A DNA stretch of 64,000 bases, from assembly GCF_028682455.1 (NCBI RefSeq), contig NZ_JANHLD010000001.1:1178001-1242000 (forward strand), given 5' to 3'. Source of the stretch: Pseudomonas putida (GTDB lineage Bacteria > Pseudomonadota > Gammaproteobacteria > Pseudomonadales > Pseudomonadaceae). Position 1 is the first letter of the stretch. Each line of letters begins with the position of its first letter. A program made the position numbers and the translations under genes. A model generated the notes under the pieces. That model was not told the origin of the DNA. It saw nothing but the letters and a program-made list of their open reading frames with translations, and searched no databases. Below are positions 1 to 11,855 of this stretch, piece after piece.

Positions 1-182
1 GAGGGGATGTCGATATCGCTGGGGCACGCATTGACGCAGGGCGCGTCGTAGCAGTACAGGCAGCGCGAGGCTTCGAGCGCTGCCTGGCGGGCGTTGAGCG
101 GGGGGGCGAGGTCGCTGAACTGCTCGGCCAGGGTGGCGTTGTCGGCGGCTGGTCGGGGGAGGTGGTTGAGGGAATCGATCAC
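1..182 (-). CDS. preT: Dihydropyrimidine dehydrogenase subunit PreT, N-terminus only
   Basis: Only the first 60 codons are present; the gene runs off the left edge. It starts with GTG (180-182) behind a GAGGAAA ribosome site. The residues end in CLYCYDAPCVNACP, a Cys-x2-Cys-x4-Cys-x3-Cys-Pro iron-sulfur motif typical of the N-terminal domain of the FAD/NAD-linked subunit of NAD-dependent dihydropyrimidine dehydrogenase and of glutamate synthase small-chain relatives. The enzyme reduces uracil or thymine to the dihydro form, the first step of reductive pyrimidine breakdown. The next gene upstream in the same direction is dihydropyrimidinase, the second step, which favours PreT over a glutamate synthase paralogue. 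Confidence 0.75.
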   Translation of the reverse strand, partial: MIDSLNHLPRPAADNATLAEQFSDLAPPLNARQAALEASRCLYCYDAPCVNACPSDIDIP

Positions 183-210
183 GGTGGTTTCCTCTTTTTT
201 ATTGTTCTGT

Positions 211-280
211 GTAGGAGCGGGCTTGCCCCGCGATAGCGATCGTCCAGTCACATCGCATCGCGGGGCAAGCCCGCTCCTAC
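211..280. repeat. REP pair (inverted)
   Basis: Two inverted copies of a GTAGGAGCGGGCTTGCCCCG-type palindromic unit face each other across a short spacer. This is the common Pseudomonas REP family. The pair sits between preT and the dihydropyrimidinase gene and could fold into a long hairpin in the shared transcript. Confidence 0.85.
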
Positions 281-284
281 AGCT

Positions 285-1781
<1,497 letters not shown>

Positions 1782-1803
1782 TCATGACAGCGTAGGTCAA
1801 AAA

Positions 1804-1821
1804 CCTGTCATCGCTGACAGG
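1804..1821. promoter_or_regulatory. Palindromic operator candidate, copy 1
   Basis: The sequence CCTGTCATCGCTGACAGG has 7-base perfect arms (CCTGTCA/TGACAGG). A near-identical palindrome occurs at 1947-1964. Two matching palindromes on either side of the AT-rich core suggest a single regulator acting on both divergent units. The regulator is not identified. Confidence 0.55.
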
Positions 1822-1946
1822 AAATGAATCTAGTCGGCGATTATGGATAGGGCAAATAATTAATAAATAAGCTTATAAACATCATAATAATTTGATTTTT
1901 AACGGTTTAATCAATTTATTGGTCGACTGGGAAAACGACCAGTGGT

Positions 1947-1964
1947 CCTGTCGTTCTTGACAGG
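1947..1964. promoter_or_regulatory. Palindromic operator candidate, copy 2
   Basis: The sequence CCTGTCGTTCTTGACAGG shares the outer CCTGTC and GACAGG with the copy at 1804-1821, with the same total length of 18. It lies upstream of the NCS1 transporter and just after the TGGTCG-N10-CGACCA repeat. Confidence 0.55.
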
Positions 1965-2076
1965 TTGTGGAAATGGTCAAGATTTCACATGGGCACCCGT
2001 GATTGCCCGCAATGCCCGTGCAAGTACTCCAGCCATCCTGCGGATGAGCAAAAAACACAACAACAGTGGAGCGGCC

Positions 2077-3564
2077 ATGCAGCAGACCAGATCGCAAGTG
2101 AGCGAGCGCGACGGCTTATATGAACTCGAGGCCGGCAGCGACGTTCTCGACAGCCCGCGCTACAACCACGACATCGCCCCGACCAAGGTGCACGACCGCA
2201 CCTGGAACAAATGGCATATCACCGCACTGTGGGTCGGCATGTCGATCTGCGTGCCGACCTATACCCTCGGCGGGGTGCTCACCGCCTACTTCGGGTTGAC
2301 GGTGGGCGAGGCCTTGCTGGCGATCCTGCTGGCCAACACCGTGGTGCTGATACCGCTGACCCTCAATGCCTTTCCCGGCACCAAGTACGGCATTCCCTTC
2401 CCGGTATTGCTGCGCTCCTCATTCGGCATCATTGGCTCCAACGTGCCATGCCTGATCCGCGCCCTGGTGGCGTGTGGCTGGTTCGGTATCCAGACGATGT
2501 TCGGCGGGCTTGCCATTCACTTGTTCCTCGGCTCGCTGTCAGCGGACTGGAAAGCCCTGGGCGGAACCGGCGAGGTGATCGGTTTCATGTTGTTCTGGTG
2601 CCTCAACCTCTGGGTGGTGCTACGGGGCGCGGAGTCGATCAAGTGGCTCGAGACCCTGTCCGCCCCCTTGCTGGTGCTGGTGGGCGCCGGCCTGCTGGTG
2701 TGGGCCTTGCCCAACGTGTCGATCAGCGAGCTGATGGCGCAGCCGCCCAAACGCCCCGAAGGCGCCAGTGTGTATGGCTACTTCTTTGCCGGGCTGACGG
2801 CGATGGTGGGGTTCTGGGCGACCCTGTCGTTGAACATTCCCGACTTCAGCCGCTACGCCAAGAGCCAGAAAGACCAGATCCTGGGACAGATATTCGGCCT
2901 GCCGCTGACCATGTTCCTGTTTGCCGCCCTGGGCGTGGTGCTCACCGCAGCTTCCACCTCGCTGGTGGGCGAGACTGTCTCCGACCCGGTCAACCTGATC
3001 GGGCATATCCAGAGCCCGATGTGGGTGGCCCTGGCCATGGCGCTGATCATCATCGCCACGCTGTCGACCAACACCGCAGCGAACATCGTGTCGCCCACCA
3101 ATGACTTCCAGAACCTGGCACCCAAGTGGATCGGGCGAACCACGGCGGTGCTGCTGACCGGCCTGGTCGGCTTGCTGCTGATGGGTCACGAGCTGCTGAA
3201 AAAGCTCGGCTGGATCGTCAGCGATGTAAGCCTTGAAAGCGTCTATTCCAACTGGCTGCTGGGGTACTCGAGCCTGTTGGGGCCGATTGCCGGGATCATG
3301 GTGGTGGACTACTTCCTGATTCGCAGGCAGACCCTGGACCTGGCCGGCCTGTACCGGGACGACGTCTACCCGGCCTGGAACGTCGCCGGCTTCATCGCCT
3401 TCGGTGTGCCGGTGGCGCTGACCCTGCTGTCGCTGCAAAGCCAGGCTTTCAGCTGGTTCTACGACTTTGGCTGGTTCACCGGCTCGGCCCTTGGGGGCTT
3501 GATCTACTACGCCCTGGGCACGCTCAAGGCGGCGCGCACGGCCAGCTTCAAACCCACTGTGTAA
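2077..3564 (+). CDS. NCS1-family nucleobase/hydantoin transporter
   Basis: An inner-membrane symporter of the nucleobase:cation symporter-1 family, which takes up uracil, allantoin, hydantoins and similar bases. I chose the ATG at 2077 (MQQTRSQV), which follows an AGTGGAG site, and not the longer frame from 1942. This gives 495 residues, the normal size, with about twelve hydrophobic segments. The opening region holds the family-like NHDIAPTKVHDRTWNKWHI, followed by a first membrane span. It is followed 42 bases later by the N-carbamoyl amidohydrolase gene on the same strand and is divergent from dihydropyrimidinase, so import of pyrimidines or dihydropyrimidines is the likely job. The exact substrate is inference. 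Confidence 0.88.
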   Translation: MQQTRSQVSERDGLYELEAGSDVLDSPRYNHDIAPTKVHDRTWNKWHITALWVGMSICVPTYTLGGVLTAYFGLTVGEALLAILLANTVVLIPLTLNAFPGTKYGIPFPVLLRSSFGIIGSNVPCLIRALVACGWFGIQTMFGGLAIHLFLGSLSADWKALGGTGEVIGFMLFWCLNLWVVLRGAESIKWLETLSAPLLVLVGAGLLVWALPNVSISELMAQPPKRPEGASVYGYFFAGLTAMVGFWATLSLNIPDFSRYAKSQKDQILGQIFGLPLTMFLFAALGVVLTAASTSLVGETVSDPVNLIGHIQSPMWVALAMALIIIATLSTNTAANIVSPTNDFQNLAPKWIGRTTAVLLTGLVGLLLMGHELLKKLGWIVSDVSLESVYSNWLLGYSSLLGPIAGIMVVDYFLIRRQTLDLAGLYRDDVYPAWNVAGFIAFGVPVALTLLSLQSQAFSWFYDFGWFTGSALGGLIYYALGTLKAARTASFKPTV

Positions 3565-3606
3565 CGCCATGGCCCACAGAGGCCAGGCACCTGATGGAGG
3601 TAACCC

Positions 3607-4890
3607 ATGCAAAGCACACAGGACGTTCTGCAATCGAGCTTGCGGCATATCAACGGCGAGCGGCTCTGGCAGTCACTGATGGACCTGGCCCAGCTGGGCG
3701 CCACGGTCAAAGGCGGTGTGTGCCGCCTGGCCCTGACCGACCTGGACCGCCAGGCCCGCGACCTGTTTGTCAAATGGACCCAGGAGGCGGGCTGCACGGT
3801 GAGTATCGACGGCGTGGGCAATATCTTTGCCCGCCGCCCGGGGCGCAACCCGCAACTGCCGCCGGTGATGACCGGCAGCCATATCGACACCCAGCCCACC
3901 GGCGGCAAGTTCGACGGTTGCTTCGGGGTACTGGCCGGGCTTGAGGTGATGCGCACCCTCAATGACCTGAAGATCGAGACCGAGGCGCCGCTCGAGGTGG
4001 TGGTGTGGACCAACGAGGAGGGCTCGCGCTTTGCGCCATGCATGATGGGGTCGGGGGTGTTCGCCGAAAAATTCACCCTGGCCGAGACCCTGGCCAAGAC
4101 CGATGCCGAGGGCATCACCGTCGGCGAGGCACTGAACGCCATCGGCTATGCCGGGCCGCGCGCGGTCAGTGGCCATCCGGTGGGGGCGTATTTCGAGGCG
4201 CACATCGAGCAGGGGCCGATCCTCGAGGACCAGCGCAAGACCATCGGCGTGGTGCTCGGCGCGCTTGGCCAGAAGTGGTTCGACCTGACCCTGCGCGGCG
4301 TCGAGGCCCATGCCGGGCCGACCCCGATGCACCTGCGCAAGGATGCCCTGGTGGGCGCCAGTGCGGTGGTGGCGGCGGTCAACCGCGTGGCCCTGGAGCA
4401 CCAGCCCCATGCGTGTGGCACGGTGGGTTGCCTGCAGGTCTATCCGGGCTCGCGCAATGTGATCCCCGGCGAGGTGCGCATGACCCTGGACTTCCGTCAC
4501 CTGGAGCCTGCACGGCTGGACTCGATGATCGCCCAGGTCAAGGGCGTGATTGCCAGCACCTGCGAGCAGCATGGCCTGGGCCACACCCTGACACCGACGG
4601 CCGACTTTGCGCCGCTGTATTTCGAGCAGGGGTGTGTCGAGGCGGTACGCAGCGCGGCGCAGGGCCTGGGGCTGTCGCACATGGACATCGTCAGTGGCGC
4701 CGGGCATGACGCGATCTTCCTGGCCGAGCTGGGGCCGGCGGGGATGATCTTCGTGCCGTGCGAGGGCGGGATCAGCCACAACGAAATCGAGAATGCGGCG
4801 CCCGAGGACCTGGCCGATGGCTGCGCGGTGCTGTTGCGCGCGATGTTGGCAGCGGCCCAGGCAGTGGCGCGGGGCAGGGAGGCGGCGTAG
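3607..4890 (+). CDS. Zn-dependent N-carbamoyl amidohydrolase (beta-ureidopropionase type)
   Basis: This 427-residue enzyme belongs to the M20-like hydantoinase/carbamoylase family, which removes the carbamoyl group from N-carbamoyl-beta-alanine, N-carbamoyl amino acids or allantoate. A strong GGAGG site lies 7 bases before the ATG. Visible family features are GSHIDTQPTGGKFDG (metal ligands His and Asp), WTNEEGSRF (Glu-Glu), AHIEQGP, and AGHDAIFLA near the C-terminus. With dihydropyrimidinase and PreT next door, beta-ureidopropionase, the third step of reductive pyrimidine breakdown, is the best reading. Related names such as AmaB or HyuC describe the same fold with other substrates. Confidence 0.88.
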   Translation: MQSTQDVLQSSLRHINGERLWQSLMDLAQLGATVKGGVCRLALTDLDRQARDLFVKWTQEAGCTVSIDGVGNIFARRPGRNPQLPPVMTGSHIDTQPTGGKFDGCFGVLAGLEVMRTLNDLKIETEAPLEVVVWTNEEGSRFAPCMMGSGVFAEKFTLAETLAKTDAEGITVGEALNAIGYAGPRAVSGHPVGAYFEAHIEQGPILEDQRKTIGVVLGALGQKWFDLTLRGVEAHAGPTPMHLRKDALVGASAVVAAVNRVALEHQPHACGTVGCLQVYPGSRNVIPGEVRMTLDFRHLEPARLDSMIAQVKGVIASTCEQHGLGHTLTPTADFAPLYFEQGCVEAVRSAAQGLGLSHMDIVSGAGHDAIFLAELGPAGMIFVPCEGGISHNEIENAAPEDLADGCAVLLRAMLAAAQAVARGREAA

Positions 4891-4903
4891 GGCCCGGGAT
4901 TCA

Positions 4904-4970
4904 ATCGCGGGGCAAGCCCGCTCCCAGCGAAGATTTTGCGATCGCCGGTGGGAGCGGGCTTGCCCGCGAG
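4904..4970. repeat. REP pair (inverted)
   Basis: Inverted REP units (ATCGCGGGGCAAGCCCGCTC at the left, GGGAGCGGGCTTGCCCGCGA at the right) fill the gap between the convergent amidohydrolase and LysR genes. A hairpin here may serve as a shared transcript end. Confidence 0.85.
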
Positions 4971-4977
4971 GGCGCTA

Positions 4978-5847
4978 TCAAAGGCTGTCTCGTACCATCT
5001 GCAAAAACGTCGCCACCAATCGCCGCGAACTCTGCTCACGCAAGCACACCAGCGTTTCGGTCAGCCGCCGCTGGCAATCGACAATCGGCAACGCACAGAC
5101 CCGCGCATCGGCGCCGAACTCGGCCGCCGACACCACCCCTACGCCGATCCCCACCACCACGGCTTCCCGCGCGGCCTCGCGACCCTCGACCTGGATCGCC
5201 GGGCGGATGCGCAGGCCCGCTCGCTGCATTTCTTCCTCAAGGGTCTGGCGGGTCACCGAGCCCGGCTCGCGCAGCACGATTGGCGTGTCATCGAGGTCGG
5301 CCAGGCTGATCGAGCCACGGCTGGCCCAGGGGTGGTTGTGGGACACGAACGCCACCATCGGATCGCTGCGCATCGGCACGCAGAGCAGGCGTTCGTCGTC
5401 GACGTCGCGACCGAGCAGCGCCAGGTCGGCCTGATAGTTGAACAGTCGCAGCAGCGATTCGTCGGTATTGCCCGTCTCGATCTTGATGTGGATGCCGGGG
5501 TACTGCTGACAGAACTGGGCGATCTGCGGCAGTACGTGCACGGGCGCATCCACGGCCAGCACCAGGGTGCCGGTCTGCAGCGCGCGTGAGTCCTGGAGCA
5601 GTTCGTGGGCCTCGGCCTCGCACACGAACAAGCGCTGGGTGATGGCCAGCAGACGCTCGCCCAGGTCGGTCAACTGCACCGAACGCTTGTTGCGGTGAAA
5701 CAGCAACACCCCGAAGCGTTCCTCCAGTTTTCGCACCTGATCGGAGATCGCCGGCTGGGTCAGAAACAACCGTTCGGCGGCACGGGTAAAGCTGCCGTGC
5801 ACGGCAACGGCATGGAAGGCTTTCAACTGCGCGTGGGAAACCGACAT
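4978..5847 (-). CDS. LysR-family regulator (aminoethylphosphonate-type)
   Basis: This 289-residue protein has an N-terminal winged helix-turn-helix (SHAQLKAFHAVAVHGSFT, then AAERLFLTQPAISDQVRKLE) and a C-terminal effector-binding domain from about residue 90. The opening sequence closely resembles, from memory, LysR regulators that accompany 2-aminoethylphosphonate genes in pseudomonads. It is divergent from an organophosphate-antiporter-like MFS gene and a FAD amine oxidase-like gene, which would be its targets. A perfect 7-base-arm palindrome lies 40 bases from its start. The phosphonate link is inference; the LysR call is not in doubt. Confidence 0.85.
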   Translation of the reverse strand: MSVSHAQLKAFHAVAVHGSFTRAAERLFLTQPAISDQVRKLEERFGVLLFHRNKRSVQLTDLGERLLAITQRLFVCEAEAHELLQDSRALQTGTLVLAVDAPVHVLPQIAQFCQQYPGIHIKIETGNTDESLLRLFNYQADLALLGRDVDDERLLCVPMRSDPMVAFVSHNHPWASRGSISLADLDDTPIVLREPGSVTRQTLEEEMQRAGLRIRPAIQVEGREAAREAVVVGIGVGVVSAAEFGADARVCALPIVDCQRRLTETLVCLREQSSRRLVATFLQMVRDSL

Positions 5848-5886
5848 CGCTGCACCTGTTACAAGCTGAGCTTATTTGTGAAATAC

Positions 5887-5907
5887 GATAAATCGATTTT
5901 ATTTATC
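5887..5907. promoter_or_regulatory. LysR-type operator candidate
   Basis: GATAAAT-CGATTTT-ATTTATC is a perfect inverted repeat with 7-base arms. It contains the T-N11-A spacing typical of LysR binding sites and lies in the 281-base gap between the LysR gene and the divergent MFS gene. The rest of that gap (5908-6128) shows no gene. Confidence 0.6.
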
Positions 5908-6128
5908 AGTCAGTAATTGATTTGATCTCCTTCAGCCCGGTGCGTCTCTTGCAGTGACCAACGGGTCATGGGCCTGGCTGACAACGCATAACAATACCCG
6001 CATGCTCCAGGTTCCATCTGACCAGGTGTCGACCCTGACCGGTCGTCACGCAGTGCGCAACACAAGAACAACACAGGCGTTTTTTAAAAATTCTGCCGGC
6101 ACACTCAAGCTCCGAGGTCAGAGTCACC

Positions 6129-7445
6129 ATGAACAAATACAGTGCAGATATAAAGCGTTGGCGCGTGCAGATCTTTGCCATTACCTGGATTGCCTACGCT
6201 GCGTTCTATTTCACCCGCAAAGCCTTTTCGGTGGCCAAGCTCGGCATCGGCGAAGACCCAAGCTTTACCCTCGACAAAATGGCCATGGCCAACCTCGATG
6301 CCATCTACCTCGCCGCCTATGCGGTAGGGCAGTTCACCTGGGGCATGCTCGCCGACCGCTTCGGCCCACGGGTGGTGGTGCTGGGCGGCCTGATCATCTC
6401 GGCGGCCGCCGCCCTGGTCATGGGCAGCTACGCCACCTTCCCGATCTTCGCAACCTGCATGCTGGTCCAGGGCCTGGCGCAATCCACCGGCTGGGCGGGG
6501 TTGTGCAAGAACATCGGCAGCTTCTTTCCCTCGTCGCAGCGCGGGCGGGTATTGGGGCTGTGGAGCTCATGCTATGCCTTCGGCGGCCTGGTGGCGTCAC
6601 CGTTCGCGGGGTGGTGGGCCTACACCCTGATCGGCAGCTGGCATGCGGCGTTTTTCTCCAGTGCCGCCGTGGTGGCAGTGGTGGCCGTGCTGTTCTTCTT
6701 CCTGCAGCGCAACAAGCCTGAAGACGTCGGCCTGCCGGCAGTAGACCCGGAACCTGAAAGCATGGTGCCCGGCAATACGATCTGCAGCGTGTGGGCGCCA
6801 CTGCGCGAGATCCTGCGCAACCGTACGGTGCTGACCCTGGGCCTTGCCTACTTCATGCTCAAGCCGGCGCGCTACGCCATTTTGTTGTGGGGCCCGGTGA
6901 TCGTCTTCGAGCAGATGCCCTCGGTGGGCAAGGTGGGGGCGGCGATTATCCCTACCGCTTTCGAACTGGCCGGTTTGCTGGGCCCGATCATGATCGGCCT
7001 GGCTTCCGATAAGCTCTTCGGAGCCCGGCGCATGCCAGCCTGTGTCATCAGCCTGCTGGTGCTCACCGTGGTGCTGGCGCTGTTCATGGGCGCGATGCAA
7101 AGCGGCAGCGTGATACTGGTGGTGGCCTTGCTGTTCGTCATGGGCCTGACCCTGTACGGACCGGACTCGATGATCAGCGGCGCGGCCGCCATCGACTTCG
7201 GCACGGCCAAGGCCGGCGCCACGGCAGCGGGCTTCGTCAATGGCTGCGGTTCGGTGGGGGCGATCCTCGGTGGCCTGCTGCCAGGCTACTTCGACGGCGT
7301 CACGGTGTTCATCGTGTTTGCTGGCTGCGCCCTGTTCTCGGCGCTGGTACTGGTGCCGCACTGGAACAGCCGACCGGCCACGGCCGAGCATACCCCGGCG
7401 GTTGCGCCCAACACCGCCATGGCCATAAAACCCCTGCGTACCTGA
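6129..7445 (+). CDS. MFS transporter, organophosphate:phosphate antiporter-like
   Basis: A 438-residue inner-membrane protein with about twelve hydrophobic segments. Its start (WRVQIFAITWIAYAAFYFTR) and the KAFSVAKLG and GQFTWGMLADRFGPR motifs fit the GlpT/UhpT branch of the major facilitator superfamily, whose members exchange organic phosphates or phosphonates for phosphate. The DRFGPR stretch is the loop 2-3 MFS signature. It lies first in a two-gene unit with the FAD oxidoreductase 20 bases downstream and opposite a LysR gene. Uptake of an aminophosphonate is a reasonable inference; the substrate is not shown by the sequence. Confidence 0.8.
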   Translation: MNKYSADIKRWRVQIFAITWIAYAAFYFTRKAFSVAKLGIGEDPSFTLDKMAMANLDAIYLAAYAVGQFTWGMLADRFGPRVVVLGGLIISAAAALVMGSYATFPIFATCMLVQGLAQSTGWAGLCKNIGSFFPSSQRGRVLGLWSSCYAFGGLVASPFAGWWAYTLIGSWHAAFFSSAAVVAVVAVLFFFLQRNKPEDVGLPAVDPEPESMVPGNTICSVWAPLREILRNRTVLTLGLAYFMLKPARYAILLWGPVIVFEQMPSVGKVGAAIIPTAFELAGLLGPIMIGLASDKLFGARRMPACVISLLVLTVVLALFMGAMQSGSVILVVALLFVMGLTLYGPDSMISGAAAIDFGTAKAGATAAGFVNGCGSVGAILGGLLPGYFDGVTVFIVFAGCALFSALVLVPHWNSRPATAEHTPAVAPNTAMAIKPLRT

Positions 7446-7465
7446 AACTTTCGAGGAACCCGACC

Positions 7466-8857
7466 ATGAGACCCTTCTGGCTGCAACAGGCGCTGGATCA
7501 GGAAGATGCGCCCGCGTGCCCACCCCTGACCGCCGACACTCGTGCTGATGTGTGCATCGTCGGCGGTGGCTACACCGGGCTGTGGACCGCGCTGATGCTC
7601 AAGGAACAGAACCCGGCCCTGGACGTCGTGCTGATCGAAGCCGACATCTGCGGCGCCGGGGCCAGTGGGCGCAACGGTGGTTGTGCGTTGTCGTGGTCGG
7701 CCAAGTTCTTCACCCTCGAACGACTGTTCGGCCTGCAGGAAGCGGTGCGCCTGGTGCAGGCGTCGGAGCAGAGCATCCATGCCATCGGCGATTTCTGCCG
7801 CGCGCATGGCATCGACGCCGACTACCGCCTGGACGGTACCCTCTACACCGCCACCAACCGCGCCCAGATGGGCGCCACCGATGGCGTGATCGCCGCCCTG
7901 GAGCGCCAGGGCATCAATTCTTTCCAGCGCTTGCCGGTGGAGCAGGTGCAGCGCCTGGCAGGTTCGGCCAAGCACCTGGAAGGCTGGTTCTCCCCGGCAG
8001 CGGCCACGGTGCAACCGGGCAAGCTGGTGCGCGGCTTGCGCCGGGTTGCCTTGCAAAAGGGCGTGCGTATTCACGAAGGCACCGCCATGACCGGCCTGCA
8101 GGAAGGGCCGCAGGCGGTGGTCGAGACCACCCGGGGCGCAGTGCGTGCCGACCGCGTGGTGCTGGCGCTCAATGCCTGGATGGCGCGGGCCTTCCCGCAG
8201 TTCGAGCGCAGCGTGGCGATTGTCTCCAGCGACATGATCATCACCGAGCCCCGGCCCGACCTGCTGCGCCAGATGGGATTGACCAGCGGCATCAGCGTGC
8301 TCGACTCGCGGATTTTCGTGCATTACTACCACAACACCAGCGATGGCCGGCTGATGCTCGGCAAGGGTGGCAATACCTTTGCCTACGGCGGGCGGATGCT
8401 GCCGGTATTCGACCAGCCGTCGCCCTATGAAGGGCTGCTGCGCCGCAGCCTGGGCGAGTTTTTCCCAAGCCTTGCCCAGGTCCCGGTGGCGGCCACCTGG
8501 AATGGCCCCTCGGACCGTTCCGTCACCGGCCTTCCGTTCTTCGGCAAGCTCGGTGCCCAGGGCAATGTGTTCTACGGCTTTGGCTATTCGGGCAGTGGCG
8601 TGGGCCCGTGCCACATGGGCGGGCAGATCCTGTCGTCGCTGGTGCTGGGCCTGGACAACCCCTGGACCCGTTCCCCGCTGGTCAATGGCCCGCTGGGATA
8701 CTTTCCGCCCGAACCCATCCGTTACCTGGGCTCACTGATGGTGCGCAACGCCATTCGTCGCAAGGAGCAGGCCGAGGACCACGGGCACCGGCCGCGGCGC
8801 CTGGATGTGCGCCTGGCCCGCTTTGCCGCTGCGGCGGGCAAGGCCGACAAGGCCTGA
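7466..8857 (+). CDS. FAD-dependent amine oxidase-like protein (DAO family)
   Basis: A 463-residue flavoprotein. ADVCIVGGGYTGLWTALML near residues 26-45 is the dinucleotide-binding GxGxxG motif, followed by the acidic residue of LIEAD and by GAGASGRNGG, the second FAD contact typical of the D-amino acid/glycine/sarcosine oxidase family. The C-terminal GFGYSGSGVG is the closing FAD motif. It follows the MFS gene with a GAGGAA site. Related flavin oxidases oxidise N-methyl-aminoethylphosphonate in the Pbf phosphonate pathways; with a phosphonate-type LysR next door that is a plausible role. Oxidation of another secondary amine is equally possible. Confidence 0.75.
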   Translation: MRPFWLQQALDQEDAPACPPLTADTRADVCIVGGGYTGLWTALMLKEQNPALDVVLIEADICGAGASGRNGGCALSWSAKFFTLERLFGLQEAVRLVQASEQSIHAIGDFCRAHGIDADYRLDGTLYTATNRAQMGATDGVIAALERQGINSFQRLPVEQVQRLAGSAKHLEGWFSPAAATVQPGKLVRGLRRVALQKGVRIHEGTAMTGLQEGPQAVVETTRGAVRADRVVLALNAWMARAFPQFERSVAIVSSDMIITEPRPDLLRQMGLTSGISVLDSRIFVHYYHNTSDGRLMLGKGGNTFAYGGRMLPVFDQPSPYEGLLRRSLGEFFPSLAQVPVAATWNGPSDRSVTGLPFFGKLGAQGNVFYGFGYSGSGVGPCHMGGQILSSLVLGLDNPWTRSPLVNGPLGYFPPEPIRYLGSLMVRNAIRRKEQAEDHGHRPRRLDVRLARFAAAAGKADKA

Positions 8858-8866
8858 GCAGTTTTT

Positions 8867-8896
8867 TTGTCGATTGCCACAACGAGGATGTATAAA
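8867..8896 (+). promoter_or_regulatory. Sigma-70-like promoter for the YebC-family gene
   Basis: TTGTCG and TATAAA are separated by 18 bases, 57 bases before the start codon of the YebC-family gene. The hexamers match the vegetative consensus moderately well. Confidence 0.5.
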
Positions 8897-8952
8897 CTGC
8901 ACCCACTTTGCCGGTCGCTACCTGAACCGGCACCTGAAACAAGAGAGTCGAG

Positions 8953-9660
8953 ATGGGCGCACAGTGGAAAGCCAAGCATAGAGAAGCAGCAGCCAACGCC
9001 AAGGGCAAGATCATGGGCAAGCTGTCCAAAGAGATCCAGATCGCTGCCAAGTCCGGTGCCGACCCGGACATGAACCCGCGCTTGCGCCTGGCGATCGAGC
9101 AGGCCAAGAAAGCCTCCATGACCCGCGAGACCCTGGAGCGGGCGATCCGCAAGGGTGCAGGCCTGGATGGCGATGCGGTGCAGTACACCCTGGTGACCTA
9201 TGAAGGCTTTGCCCCGCATCAGGTGCCGCTGATCGTCGAGTGCCTGACCGACAACGTCAACCGCACCGTGGCGCAGATTCGCGTGCTGTTTCGCAAGGGC
9301 CAGTTGGGTGCTTCGGGTTCGGTGGCCTGGGACTTCAACCATGTCGGCTTGATCGAGGCGGCGCCGGCCAGCGCGGAAGCTGATCCGGAAATGGCGGCGA
9401 TCGAAGCGGGTGCGCAGGATTTCGAGGAAGGTGAAGAAGAGGGTTCGACCCTGTTCATCACTGACACCACCGACCTGGATGCCGTGCAGAAGGCCCTGCC
9501 GGAGTTTGGCTTCACCGTGAGTTCGGCGAAGATCGGTTATACCCCGAAGAACCCGGTCAGCGGCTTGAGCGATGAGCAGATGGCCGAGGTCGAGGCGTTC
9601 TTGCATGCCATCGACGACAACGATGATGTGCAGAACGTTTATGTAGGTCTGGCCGGGTAA
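8953..9660 (+). CDS. YebC/PmpR-family protein
   Basis: This 235-residue cytosolic protein belongs to the YebC family. It begins [20 protein letters not shown], compared with MAGHSKW in classical YebC, and then follows the family pattern, including [27 protein letters not shown] and [17 protein letters not shown]. Family members have been described as transcription factors (PmpR) and as translation factors that relieve stalling on proline stretches. The altered N-terminus suggests the second YebC-type paralogue that many pseudomonads carry, not the one beside ruvC. A GAGAG site precedes the ATG, and it is transcribed alone. Confidence 0.85.
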   Translation: MGAQWKAKHREAAANAKGKIMGKLSKEIQIAAKSGADPDMNPRLRLAIEQAKKASMTRETLERAIRKGAGLDGDAVQYTLVTYEGFAPHQVPLIVECLTDNVNRTVAQIRVLFRKGQLGASGSVAWDFNHVGLIEAAPASAEADPEMAAIEAGAQDFEEGEEEGSTLFITDTTDLDAVQKALPEFGFTVSSAKIGYTPKNPVSGLSDEQMAEVEAFLHAIDDNDDVQNVYVGLAG

Positions 9661-9665
9661 TTTGC

Positions 9666-9720
9666 TGCCGCTCCCGTGGATGTGGGAGCGGCTTGCTCCG
9701 CGATCGGCCGCGAAGCGGTC
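9666..9720. repeat. REP-like element
   Basis: CCGCTCCCGTGGATGTGGGAGCGG forms a short hairpin, followed by GCTTGCTCCGCGATCGGCCG, a REP-like unit. It lies in the 266-base gap after the YebC-family gene. The rest of the gap (9721-9926) holds a further REP-like fragment near 9757-9785 and no gene. Confidence 0.6.
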
Positions 9721-9926
9721 GTAGTTCGGGCAGCCCCGAAAGTGCAGGCTGTACTGGCCTCTCGCGGGGCAGGCCCGTGCCTGCCAGCACCGGTGGCGGG
9801 CCGATATTTCCCCACCCTGCATTTGTGCATGTCCGATGAGACTTAAGTCGCCTGGCACCCGGGCCGTTGATGGCCATAATCGTTATTCGCCCTTTTTAAT
9901 AACAACAAGCCCAGGGTTCAGTAACG

Positions 9927-11816
<1,890 letters not shown>

Positions 11817-11821
11817 AGCGC

Positions 11822-11855
11822 TCGGCCTGCCCGGCAGTCAGGCCGGGCAGGCCGA
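11822..11855. terminator. Shared hairpin between convergent prpE and zapE-type genes
   Basis: Perfect 14-base arms (TCGGCCTGCCCGGC and its complement) with a 6-base loop lie just after the prpE stop and overlap the last codons and stop of the ZapE-type gene. No T-run follows, so this is a very stable hairpin that could end or stabilise both transcripts, and not a textbook intrinsic terminator. Confidence 0.65.

Noticed and set aside
1942..2076. Extended N-terminus of the NCS1 transporter
   Set aside because: The added 45 residues are unlike the family and cross an operator-like palindrome; ATG 2077 has the ribosome site.
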